Shown here piece after piece: positions 19,758 to 28,243 of a stretch of DNA of 64,000 nt. Position numbers and translations under genes: made by a program. The stretch is from an uncultured Bacteroidales bacterium. GTDB lineage: Bacteria > Bacteroidota > Bacteroidia > Bacteroidales > Bacteroidaceae. A model generated the notes under the pieces. It searched no databases. It was not told where the DNA came from and saw only the letters and a list, made by a program, of their open reading frames with translations. The number at the start of each line of letters is the position of its first letter. Position 1 is the first letter of the stretch. The DNA lies in contig CADAJV010000009.1 in the NCBI GenBank assembly GCA_902788275.1, forward strand, positions 1 to 64,000, written 5' to 3'.

Positions 19758-22700
19758 ATGAAAAAAAACAGATACATTCGGAATTTAGCCATTGCCGCCA
19801 TGAGCCTAATGGCATTTAACGCACCTGCTATGGCCGATGACCCTGTGTTAGTTGGAGCAGCAGAAATCAAGGAGGGTATGAAACTTTATCTTGAATGTGG
19901 TCCCACCGCCTACAACGGTAAGTATATGGTGGCTCATCCCGAGACAAACGGTGCAAACGCCGTAATGTGCGATGAAGCCCTGGCCGATGTGGGCACTGCA
20001 GCCCAGTGGGTCTTTGAAGCAGCCAGCGGCACCGACCCTATCTACACCGGCAAGCCGCTCTACTACCTTAAGGACGTGACCACCGGGAAATACTATGGTG
20101 CGGCTTCCACAACCACCTCCATCGAGCAAACACAGAAACGCATGGTGGAAGGCACAACGCTGGCTTACACCTTCTGCATCCTCACCGCCAGTGAGATAAA
20201 GGATAAGGAAGGACACAATGTAAATGCCTATGGTAATGACAAGGCAATTTTCATACACCATAGCAACACTGATGGCACTTGGTTTCGCCTAAGTCGATTC
20301 GGTGGCGTTACACAAGTCTACTATATCAGTTCCACCACTTATCCTACCAATGCTGATTGGTATGCCTGGAATGCCTACGCCGCTGAAGAGCCTAACAGCG
20401 CCAAGGCTGCCGAGGGCATTGCTGCCTTGCAGGCCTACTATGACGAGGTTGCTCCCTACTACGCCCTGATGACTGACCCCACCTATGATGACACCGCCCT
20501 CACGGAGGCTCACCTCGATGCTCTCTCGCAGGCCTTGGCTGCCGCCAAGACGGCGCTCGACGATACACCCTCCGGCGAGAACGCCTACTACACCGACCTT
20601 AAAGACCAGCTGCAAGCCGTGTATGAGCAAGTGCCCTACGTGGCTGGCGGCAAGAAATACTGGGCCATAAGCGTTAACGACCTTACCGACGGCTCCAAGG
20701 TGATATTTGAGAGGGGGGCGCGCAATGCCACCAACTACAAAGACCCCCTATATATGGTGGCCAACACGGAAGCTACCGGCAACAACGCTGTGCTGACTAA
20801 TGCCGACAGCAAGAACGCCACGGCAGTATGGCAACTGGAGGCTACCGGCAATTACGACAAGATTTACACCGACAAACCTACCTACTACCTCAAGGACGTG
20901 ACCTCGGGCAAGTATTTCGGTACCACCGACCTCACCGGCACAGGCAGCAACAAGAAGAACATGGTGAACACCACCGCCATGGCCTACCCCTTCTGCTTCC
21001 TGAGCATTGCAGATGTAAAAAACAAGCAGGGAATCACTGTTGACGCCTACGGCAACCCCAATGCTGCTATAATACAATACTCCATCGACGCTGAAAACTG
21101 GCTGCGACCGGTAAGCTTTGGTGCTTACACCTATGTCTATATGTTTGACAGCTACAACACCAACACTTCCTATACCACCAACACGATGTGGCCGGCATGG
21201 AACCTCTATACCGGCGAGCAGAACCTCAGCATCCAAGACGAACTCACCGAAGTGATTGCCGAATATGGCAGCAAGACATTCCCCAACACAGGCAGCGACC
21301 CCGGCTGCTTCGACGAGAGCAAGGTGCAGCCCTACACCGATGCCCTGGCTGCAGTAAATGCCCTCACCGCCACAAGCACACGCCAGCAGATACGCACTGC
21401 CATCGACAACCTCATATCGGCCTACGAAGCTGTGAAGAACCTGGAAGTGCTGCCCATCACCGACGACTATTACTACATAGAGAGCGCATGGAGCTCACTC
21501 GCCGGCACTAACACCCGAGCTTGCGACCCTGATGATGGCAGCAACATAGTACAGCGCAAGAGCTACAACGCCCCCGACAAATATGCCATCTGGCAAATCA
21601 AGGAGACTGCCACCGGGCAGTACACCATACAGAATTTGGGAAGCCAACTCTACATCGGCAACCAAATTGACAACAATGTTACACTGGTGAGCGATGTTCC
21701 CACCGCCACCTATCAGATGTTTACCTACGATGCCGAAGGTCAGTTTAAGTGGAAAGACAGTGGCACCAATTTCACCTATTATATCAAGACCTACGGCGAC
21801 AATGCCGTAGGCCGCTACTACAAGCGGGGCACCAGCGATTTCGATGCCTGGTATCTCAAGCGCGTGCCCGCCGAAGTAATCGCTAACATCTTAGGAGCCG
21901 ACTACACCTATGCCGATGGTGTCATAACCACCGACAGCGAGGTTGACCTCACGATCCTCAAGACTTTCATCGACAGCAAGGAGAAAGTGACAGCCGTTGA
22001 CCTTACAGCAGCTACCCTACCCGCCGGCACCACCGCCGAACAACTTAGCGCCCTGGTGAGCGGCACCAATGCCCTCGTCTATGTCAGCGACGGCAGTCTG
22101 CTCGGCACAAACATTGTAAGCAATGGTTACTGTGAAAATCTGAGCCTCTTGGACAAAACCGACTTTGCCCCCATGGAAGGAAGCCTCGTGGTCGGCAGCG
22201 CCACCATCACACGCAAACTCTATGCGGGTCTCAACACCGTGTGCGTGCCGCTTGACCTGAGGGTCATCAACATTCCCGTTGAGGGCGCCAAGCTCTACAC
22301 CTTCAGCGGAGTAGACGGCAGCACCATCACCTTCAGCGAGACAACCAGCGTAGCAGCTGGCACTCCCTGCATAGTAGAACTGCCTGCCACTACCGTCACC
22401 GCCGACTATCAGCTCACCTTTACCGACATGATCATGGCAGCCATCACACCTGTAAACACCGACAAGATAATAGGTTCCTACACCAACAAAGACCTCGGCG
22501 AAGGCTACTATAAGCTAGACCTGGACGACGTCTTTGTAAAGACCACTGCCACGTCCACCATCAAGGCGTTCCGCTTCTATCTTAACCTGGGCGATGCAGC
22601 GAGCAACACCTTCAAGCTCAGCCTCAGCAACGACGACCCCACGGGAATAGACAGCAACGAGCAGAGAATGGAAAAACGTGGACAATACACCATCTACTCT

Positions 22701-22790
22701 GCCGACGGCACAAAGCGCAGCACTCTACAAAAAGGCCTTAATATAATAAGGTATAACAATGGTACCTCACAGAAAATCCTTATAAAGTAA
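19758..22790 (+). CDS. Large secreted repeat protein with type IX-like C-terminal tail
   Basis: The 1010-residue protein has a signal peptide (about 1-28, ending PAMA). Two homologous modules are seen at about 30-220 and 300-500; shared features include YYLKDVT(T/S)GKYYG/KYFG, NAYGN/DAYGN and PxWNLYTGEQ-like ends. A trefoil-like module follows at about 575-700 (ITDDYYYIESAWSSLAG) and resembles one in the SGNH protein downstream. The C-terminus (QYTIYSADGTKRSTLQKGLN, ending KILIK) looks like a type IX sorting domain. I do not recognise an enzymatic motif. An ATG at 19722 adds 12 residues, but MKKNRYIRN at 19758 makes a better signal peptide. It is followed 8 bp later by the small peptide gene, so the two are probably co-transcribed. 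Confidence 0.75.
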   Translation: MKKNRYIRNLAIAAMSLMAFNAPAMADDPVLVGAAEIKEGMKLYLECGPTAYNGKYMVAHPETNGANAVMCDEALADVGTAAQWVFEAASGTDPIYTGKPLYYLKDVTTGKYYGAASTTTSIEQTQKRMVEGTTLAYTFCILTASEIKDKEGHNVNAYGNDKAIFIHHSNTDGTWFRLSRFGGVTQVYYISSTTYPTNADWYAWNAYAAEEPNSAKAAEGIAALQAYYDEVAPYYALMTDPTYDDTALTEAHLDALSQALAAAKTALDDTPSGENAYYTDLKDQLQAVYEQVPYVAGGKKYWAISVNDLTDGSKVIFERGARNATNYKDPLYMVANTEATGNNAVLTNADSKNATAVWQLEATGNYDKIYTDKPTYYLKDVTSGKYFGTTDLTGTGSNKKNMVNTTAMAYPFCFLSIADVKNKQGITVDAYGNPNAAIIQYSIDAENWLRPVSFGAYTYVYMFDSYNTNTSYTTNTMWPAWNLYTGEQNLSIQDELTEVIAEYGSKTFPNTGSDPGCFDESKVQPYTDALAAVNALTATSTRQQIRTAIDNLISAYEAVKNLEVLPITDDYYYIESAWSSLAGTNTRACDPDDGSNIVQRKSYNAPDKYAIWQIKETATGQYTIQNLGSQLYIGNQIDNNVTLVSDVPTATYQMFTYDAEGQFKWKDSGTNFTYYIKTYGDNAVGRYYKRGTSDFDAWYLKRVPAEVIANILGADYTYADGVITTDSEVDLTILKTFIDSKEKVTAVDLTAATLPAGTTAEQLSALVSGTNALVYVSDGSLLGTNIVSNGYCENLSLLDKTDFAPMEGSLVVGSATITRKLYAGLNTVCVPLDLRVINIPVEGAKLYTFSGVDGSTITFSETTSVAAGTPCIVELPATTVTADYQLTFTDMIMAAITPVNTDKIIGSYTNKDLGEGYYKLDLDDVFVKTTATSTIKAFRFYLNLGDAASNTFKLSLSNDDPTGIDSNEQRMEKRGQYTIYSADGTKRSTLQKGLNIIRYNNGTSQKILIK

Positions 22791-22798
22791 CACTCGCC

Positions 22799-22975
22799 AT
22801 GAAGAAAAAATATATCACCCCGATGCTGGAGAACGTGCATCTGCACCTTCCCATGCTGATGCTTGACGTATCCAAAGACGACAGCAAGACTGATGACAGC
22901 GACTCCGACAAGTCCAGAAGTTTCTGGGGGCCAACAATCTTTGACAGCCAAGATAACGACGACAATGATTATTAA
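22799..22975 (+). CDS. 58-residue acidic small protein, function unknown
   Basis: ATG 22799 opens a 58-codon frame ending in TAA. The product begins MKKKYITPMLENVHLHLP and becomes very acidic (DDSKTDDSDSDK, ending DNDDNDY). The pattern of a basic MKK-Y-I-x-P start and a short hydrophobic or acidic body matches small proteins that are common beside secreted-protein genes in Prevotella and relatives. I know no function for them. It starts 8 bp after the large repeat protein and ends 22 bp before the SGNH gene start, which supports a real gene in one operon. Confidence comes from start, spacing and composition only. Confidence 0.6.
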   Translation: MKKKYITPMLENVHLHLPMLMLDVSKDDSKTDDSDSDKSRSFWGPTIFDSQDNDDNDY

Positions 22976-22997
22976 AAAGTTTAAATCCTTCAGTAAT

Positions 22998-25900
22998 ATG
23001 AGAAAATTAATAATATTGCTCGCCTTAATCGTCAATTGTCAATTATCAATTGTCAACGGCCAAATCTGGCATGACGCTAATCAAGGCGGCATCCTGTTCG
23101 GCCAAGGCTGGACCTCTGAGATAGGCTCTACCTATCAGCGTTTTCCCGCCAGCGCTCAAAGCAAGGTGCCAAGCGGTGTATGGAACCTGTCGAAGAACAC
23201 GGCAGGCCTCAACGTGCGCTTCACCACCAATGCCAAGACCATCTACGTTAAGTACACTCTCACTGGCAGCGCACTGAGCTACCATAACATGCCTGTTACG
23301 CTGCAGAGCGGCGTTGACCTCTATTGGAGACAGCAGGGCGACCAGTGGCACTGGGTAAGCCAGCAGAAGAAATTCTCCTTCAACGGTCAGAATGCCACAT
23401 ACACTTATTCCGACCTCACCCCCGCCTCCTCCGACGATGACAGCGACCCTGAGTATATGCTCTACTTCCCCATGTACAATGGAGTCAGCGCCATGAGCGT
23501 AGGCGTGGATCAAGGCTGCACTTTTGAGTACGTGAGCGTACCAGCGGACGACAAGCCCATCGTGGCCTATGGCACCTCCATCTGCCAGGGCTGTTCGGCC
23601 AGTCGTCCGGGCATGGCATGGACCAGCATCATTGGCCGTGAGCTGGAGAGCAATGTCATCAACCTAGGCTTCTCCGGTAGCGCATTTATGGAGAGCGGGG
23701 TCTTCGATATGCTGGCCGAGCTCAAGCAGGCCAAGCTCTTCATTATCGATGCCATACCCAACATCAAGACATCACCGGGCTCTATTGTGAACAGCACACT
23801 CAACGGAGTAAAGAAACTGCGTGCCGTAAGCAATGCCCCAATCCTGTTGGTGGAGAGTTTCGGCAACAGCGACAAGGTAATGTCGCCAAGCGAAGACCAG
23901 CTTGACTCGCGAGGCAATACCAAGCTCAAGGAGGCCTACGAGGAAATAAAGTATCAAGGCATACGCAACGTATTCTACCTCACCGAGGAGGAGATAGGTG
24001 CTACAGAAGATGCCATGATAGAGGGCACACACCCCAACGACATCGGAATGCGTGAATACGCAGACGCCTACTTAGAGAAAATAAAATACATAGCAGAAAA
24101 TCCGGATACCCTTAGCGACGACAACGGTCTCCCCATCGATACTCTTGTAAGAGAAACCCGTCATGAGCTCAAAAACTGGCATTTCGGTGGCAATCCGGGT
24201 GAGACTCCCGAAAGCCTCAAAGTGAAGATTGACCAGCTGCTGGAGGCTGCCCAAGAGGCGGTTGACAGCCGTTCGTGCGACGCTCAATGCGAGGGACTCA
24301 TGGCCGAGATACGCGCCACCATGCAGGAGATACGTACCACTCGCAATCCGATGGAGGAAGGCTACTATTACATCGTCAGTGCCTTTGACGGCTTCTATGA
24401 CACCAAAGGCTACGAGATGGCTATGTATACCAAAGGCAGCGCACTCAACTGGGCCAAACTCGACTCACTAAGCACCTCATATATCTATAAGATAACGCAG
24501 CAGAGCGATGGCAATTGGGCTATACAAAACTGCGCCACATCCACCTACATCAATACCGCAGGCAATGGCCAGTCGCTCACCATGAGCACCCAGCAGCTTA
24601 CCAATCAGGTCATCACTCCCGAGACTGACTGGTCCGCACGCTTCCGCATCTGCAATACTGCCAATAGTCTGCCGTACATACCCAACAGCAACTACTTCGG
24701 CTCTGCCGATGGTGCCGATGTGTTTAATATGTCTACCTCCAGTTATAGCGCTACCGACCCCTCCAGTCAGGCCTACGGATGGTACACATGGTACATACGC
24801 GCAGTTACTGACCCCGATGTCTTGGACAATGCGCTGCACTCGCTGAAAACCGAGGAGACAATGGAACTGCAAGTTGCCATTGGCGAAGCTCAAGAAACAC
24901 TTGATAGGGCTATGGACCTTAAAGCCGATGATAGTCAGAAACTGATTACGGAGGCTAACGACAACGATGCCAGCCAATGCCAGTTCTCCTCTAATGCCAA
25001 GATGCCCGAGAATACTCGTGTGTGGGGTTACTATCGCAATCTGATTGATGGCGACTTGAGCACTTTCTTTATCACCATTCATGACCGCACATACGGTGAA
25101 CCCACAGAGTCCCACTACCTGCAGGTAGACCTCAAGGACAAACCTGTTGATGCTTTCATATTCCGCTACGGCAGGAGTAGTTCGTGGCCTACCTTCTCAT
25201 GGAAAGATGTTACGGTGCTGGCCTCCAACGATGGCGAACAATGGACAGAGATAACTCAGCTCAGTGGTCTGCCCTCAAGCAGCACCTACGACTCCCCCAT
25301 CATCAGTCTTGGTCAGAGCTATCGCCACATCCGGTTCTCGGTTACCGCTACTGAAGGCAACCTTAAGATTGGAGCAGGACCAGCCTTTGCCATTGGTGAA
25401 TTCCAGATGTACCCGGTTGTGTCTGCCGACGATGCTCCCTACAAGACCAATGCTGCTGTAAAAACTGCTGCCGACATTCTTAAAGCTGCTATGGAGCAAG
25501 CTGCCGCCACAGTAGAGGCTAACACTGCTACCGCCGAAGATGTAGACTACCTGCGCCGCTTAGCTAAGGATGTGGTAAACGCCATCAATGGCGAAACGCC
25601 TCAGTCGATAGCCCTCGACAGCCTTATCACCAAGGCAGAGGATGCATACCTGCAGGCTTATGGTGAGGATGCAATAGCCGACGAAAGTAAGAAACTGGTG
25701 ACAGAAGCCAACGACAACGACCCAGAGCACTGCCAGTTCTTCTGCAACTGTCCGTACCCCAACAATAAGTATGCTAACCTCATCGACGGCAATCTCAATT
25801 CCTACTTCTTCTCGCTCCACAATCGCAACCACGGCACACCGCCAGAGGGCTACCACTACCTGCAAGTAGACCTCAAGGACAACGCTGCCGACGCATTCGT

Positions 25901-26351
25901 ATTCCGCTTCGGCCGCAATCCGTCATGGCCCACTTTCCCGTGGAAGACCGTTGATATCTATGTCAGCAACGACTCCTCCGAGTGGACTTATATAGAACGT
26001 ATCACTAACCTGCCTACCGGCACCGACGTAACCTATTATGACTCTAAGGCTGTCATCCTATGGCAAAAGTATCGCTATATAAGATTTGAAGTAGTCGAGA
26101 CTGCCAGCAACAGTCCAATAGTAGGCGGCGGACCTGCCTTCTGTATCGGTGAGTTCCAGGTATATAAAGCCAAGTCTGCTGACTCCTCTCTCTACTCCAC
26201 CAACGAGGATGTGAAGTCAGCTGCCGACAATCTTTATGCGGCTTTGCCTCAGGCTCGCCTCAAGAAGCAAGACAAGACAGCAACTGATGAAGACGTAACC
26301 CAACTTCGCTCCCTGCTGGATAACCTCAATGATCTTCTCACCAATCCCTAA
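22998..26351 (+). CDS. Secreted SGNH/GDSL hydrolase with two F5/8-type-C-like domains
   Basis: The 1117-residue protein has a signal peptide (MRKLIILLALIVNCQLSIVNG). An N-terminal SGNH-associated beta domain (about 24-170) precedes the hydrolase domain (about 180-365). Block I is YGTSICQGCSASRPG with Ser194, block III has Asn255 (DAIPNIK), and block V is EGTHPND with His345 and Glu342 where Asp is usual. A trefoil-like module (about 455-600, EEGYYYIVSAFDGFYD) is followed by two homologous discoidin-like modules (about 650-810 and 895-1050) sharing KLVTEANDND, LIDG and YLQVDLKD. Such enzymes often remove acyl groups from glycans, and the discoidin-like modules fit carbohydrate binding. No sorting tail is seen. 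The frame is open from 22863, but 22998 gives the clean signal peptide. Confidence 0.8.
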   Translation: MRKLIILLALIVNCQLSIVNGQIWHDANQGGILFGQGWTSEIGSTYQRFPASAQSKVPSGVWNLSKNTAGLNVRFTTNAKTIYVKYTLTGSALSYHNMPVTLQSGVDLYWRQQGDQWHWVSQQKKFSFNGQNATYTYSDLTPASSDDDSDPEYMLYFPMYNGVSAMSVGVDQGCTFEYVSVPADDKPIVAYGTSICQGCSASRPGMAWTSIIGRELESNVINLGFSGSAFMESGVFDMLAELKQAKLFIIDAIPNIKTSPGSIVNSTLNGVKKLRAVSNAPILLVESFGNSDKVMSPSEDQLDSRGNTKLKEAYEEIKYQGIRNVFYLTEEEIGATEDAMIEGTHPNDIGMREYADAYLEKIKYIAENPDTLSDDNGLPIDTLVRETRHELKNWHFGGNPGETPESLKVKIDQLLEAAQEAVDSRSCDAQCEGLMAEIRATMQEIRTTRNPMEEGYYYIVSAFDGFYDTKGYEMAMYTKGSALNWAKLDSLSTSYIYKITQQSDGNWAIQNCATSTYINTAGNGQSLTMSTQQLTNQVITPETDWSARFRICNTANSLPYIPNSNYFGSADGADVFNMSTSSYSATDPSSQAYGWYTWYIRAVTDPDVLDNALHSLKTEETMELQVAIGEAQETLDRAMDLKADDSQKLITEANDNDASQCQFSSNAKMPENTRVWGYYRNLIDGDLSTFFITIHDRTYGEPTESHYLQVDLKDKPVDAFIFRYGRSSSWPTFSWKDVTVLASNDGEQWTEITQLSGLPSSSTYDSPIISLGQSYRHIRFSVTATEGNLKIGAGPAFAIGEFQMYPVVSADDAPYKTNAAVKTAADILKAAMEQAAATVEANTATAEDVDYLRRLAKDVVNAINGETPQSIALDSLITKAEDAYLQAYGEDAIADESKKLVTEANDNDPEHCQFFCNCPYPNNKYANLIDGNLNSYFFSLHNRNHGTPPEGYHYLQVDLKDNAADAFVFRFGRNPSWPTFPWKTVDIYVSNDSSEWTYIERITNLPTGTDVTYYDSKAVILWQKYRYIRFEVVETASNSPIVGGGPAFCIGEFQVYKAKSADSSLYSTNEDVKSAADNLYAALPQARLKKQDKTATDEDVTQLRSLLDNLNDLLTNP

Positions 26352-26364
26352 AATACGTGTACAA

Positions 26365-27651
26365 ATGAAAAAGATTATTATATCCCTTCTATGTATATCT
26401 GGCTTGGCTTTAAGCCTTGGAACACATGCACAGACGTGGTATGACGCCAGCGAGGGCGGATTCCATATTTTCGGCCAGGGATGGCCCTATCTGTCGCAGA
26501 AGAAGTTCCAGCGACTGCCTGTCACTGAGAGGTCCAGGCTCAACAACGGCATCCTCTGGAATGCCTCCCAACTCAGCGCAGGACTCTACGTGCGCTTCCG
26601 TACTGATGCCTCCTCCATCAGTGTGCGCTTCACCCTCACCAAGCAAGCCGTGCAGCACTACAATATGTCCTCCTTCGGCCAGAGCGGCGTGGACCTCTAT
26701 GCCCGCAGTGACGACGGCAAGACTTTCCACTGGCTGGGCAACCACCTTAACTACGGCTTCGGTACCCCTGCCACCGCCAACTTCCGCAACATCGTGCCGC
26801 AGAATATGGAGGGCAACAAGGTGTGCGAATACACTCTCTATATGCCCAACTTCAACGGCGTGAGCAAGCTGGAGGTGGGTGTGAACGAGGGTGCCTCGTT
26901 CCAGTTCATTGAGGTGCCTGAGGACGATGAACCTATTGTTGTCTATGGCTCATCGGCCGTGCAGGGCAGCTCGGCCAGCCGTCCGGGCAACTCGTGGACT
27001 AATATGCTGGGCCGCGAGCTTGACGCGCAGGTGGTTAACTTGGGCTTTGCCGACAACGCCAAGCTGGACGAAGGCATCTTCAGGGTGATGGCCAGCCTCA
27101 AGCCGCGCGTGTTTATCATTGATGCCATGCCCGACATGAAGGCTGTTCCTCAGCTCATTAAGGAACGCATTGTGGCAGGAGTAAAGCTGTTGCAGGCTAT
27201 GACTAACCGCCCTGTGCTGCTGGTGGAGAGTCCCGGGGCTCCTGACCGCCTCATCCGTCCCGCAGAGGATGAACTCCACACCAGGGCTAACGAACAGCTT
27301 AGGGAGGCTTATGATCAACTCACGCAAGACGGCTACACTAACCTCTTCTATATGTCTCAGGAGGAGCTGGGACTCAATGAGGAGGACTTCCTTGATGGCA
27401 TCAACCCCACTGATCTGGGCATGAAGCACTATGCCGCTGCCTATGTCAAGAAACTGGCTTACATTGAAGAAAACAAAGACCCAATCATTGATGCAGTGGA
27501 GGCGGTGGAGTATAACTTTCGAACTCCCGAACTCTCGAACTCTCGAACTGTTTATGACTTGCAAGGTCGCAAAATCTCAATTCCCAGCGGCCAGTTACCC
27601 AAGGGTCTCTATATAATCAACGGCAAGAAGACTGTAATTACAGCTCAATAG
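26365..27651 (+). CDS. SGNH-hydrolase paralogue, probably catalytically impaired
   Basis: The 428-residue protein has a signal peptide (ending THAQ) and the same N-terminal beta domain and SGNH domain as its upstream neighbour, but no trefoil or discoidin modules. The nucleophile is kept (Ser197 in YGSSAVQGSSASRPG). The block III Asn is Asp257 (DAMPDMK), and block V reads DGINPTD, so the catalytic His is Asn347 while Asp344 is present. Loss of both Asn and His suggests a binding protein or a changed chemistry. It ends with a type IX-like tail (VYDLQGRKISIP, ending GLYIINGKKTVITAQ). The 13-bp gap to the upstream gene implies co-transcription, and a terminator follows. Confidence 0.8.
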   Translation: MKKIIISLLCISGLALSLGTHAQTWYDASEGGFHIFGQGWPYLSQKKFQRLPVTERSRLNNGILWNASQLSAGLYVRFRTDASSISVRFTLTKQAVQHYNMSSFGQSGVDLYARSDDGKTFHWLGNHLNYGFGTPATANFRNIVPQNMEGNKVCEYTLYMPNFNGVSKLEVGVNEGASFQFIEVPEDDEPIVVYGSSAVQGSSASRPGNSWTNMLGRELDAQVVNLGFADNAKLDEGIFRVMASLKPRVFIIDAMPDMKAVPQLIKERIVAGVKLLQAMTNRPVLLVESPGAPDRLIRPAEDELHTRANEQLREAYDQLTQDGYTNLFYMSQEELGLNEEDFLDGINPTDLGMKHYAAAYVKKLAYIEENKDPIIDAVEAVEYNFRTPELSNSRTVYDLQGRKISIPSGQLPKGLYIINGKKTVITAQ

Positions 27652-27767
27652 ATAACGAGATAATTACGAACGTTTTCGATAAGCCGCAAGGAGAGGCAAA
27701 GCTTGCTTTGATTATCCTGAGGCGAGAAAACGTCTGTTGATGAAATTAAACGAACTGTTAAGCATTT

Positions 27768-27796
27768 CCAGCCCTCATATACAGTATGAGGGCTGG
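27768..27796 (+). terminator. Rho-independent terminator
   Basis: A perfect 12-bp stem (CCAGCCCTCATA / TATGAGGGCTGG) with a 5-nt loop is followed by TTTTCTT. It ends the secreted-protein operon. Confidence 0.9.
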
Positions 27797-27840
27797 TTTT
27801 CTTATCGTGTAAAGAGTCAAGATTGTTTGAGCAGTGATGA

Positions 27841-28011
27841 AGCGGCAATGCCGTAGGCATCGCGAACCGAAGCAGCACTGTCGCCCAAAGGGCGGGGTAC
27901 GGACAGCGGAGGTGAGAGCGAAGCGGCAATGCCGTAGGCATCGCGAACCGAAGCAGCACTGTCGCCCAAAGGGCGGGGTGCGGACAGCGGAGGTGAGAGC
28001 GAAGCGGCAAT
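27841..28011. repeat. 81-bp GC-rich tandem repeat, 2.1 copies
   Basis: Copies start at 27841 and 27922, each 81 bp, with a partial third copy from 28003. The two full copies differ at one base (TAC versus TGC in the GGGCGGGGT-CGG part). A 43-bp piece of the unit also occurs at 46-88. It has an open frame of 27 codons per unit, but the product is a biased Arg/Lys/Gln peptide and is not credible as a protein. Confidence 0.85.
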
Positions 28012-28243
28012 TAGAAATTACCCTCATACGTCCCTGGCCCTACGGGCCACCCCCTCGCTGTACGCGAGGAAATCCATATTTATTTCCCCAGAGGGGACCA
28101 CGCTTAGATGGGGAACTTGACACGCCAGTTTGCGCAAGCCGCTCGCTCATGACTATAGAATGAATGGTTATAGGTTAGTGGTTATAGACGCCAAGTCTGG
28201 TAAACCTCAAACCTCAAACTTCAAATCTTCCTATAATGTCTTT
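28012..28243. other. Intergenic region with palindromic repeat remnant
   Basis: Positions 28022-28070 carry CATACGTCCCTGGCCCTACGGGCC followed by a CTCG-rich hairpin (CCTCGC / GCGAGG). The first part resembles the palindrome at 44161-44208. No gene is seen. Confidence 0.4.

Noticed and set aside
27834..28163. 109-codon frame across the 81-bp repeats
   Set aside because: The product is a repeated Arg/Lys/Gln-rich string that follows from the DNA repeat length being a multiple of three; no start signal or domain.
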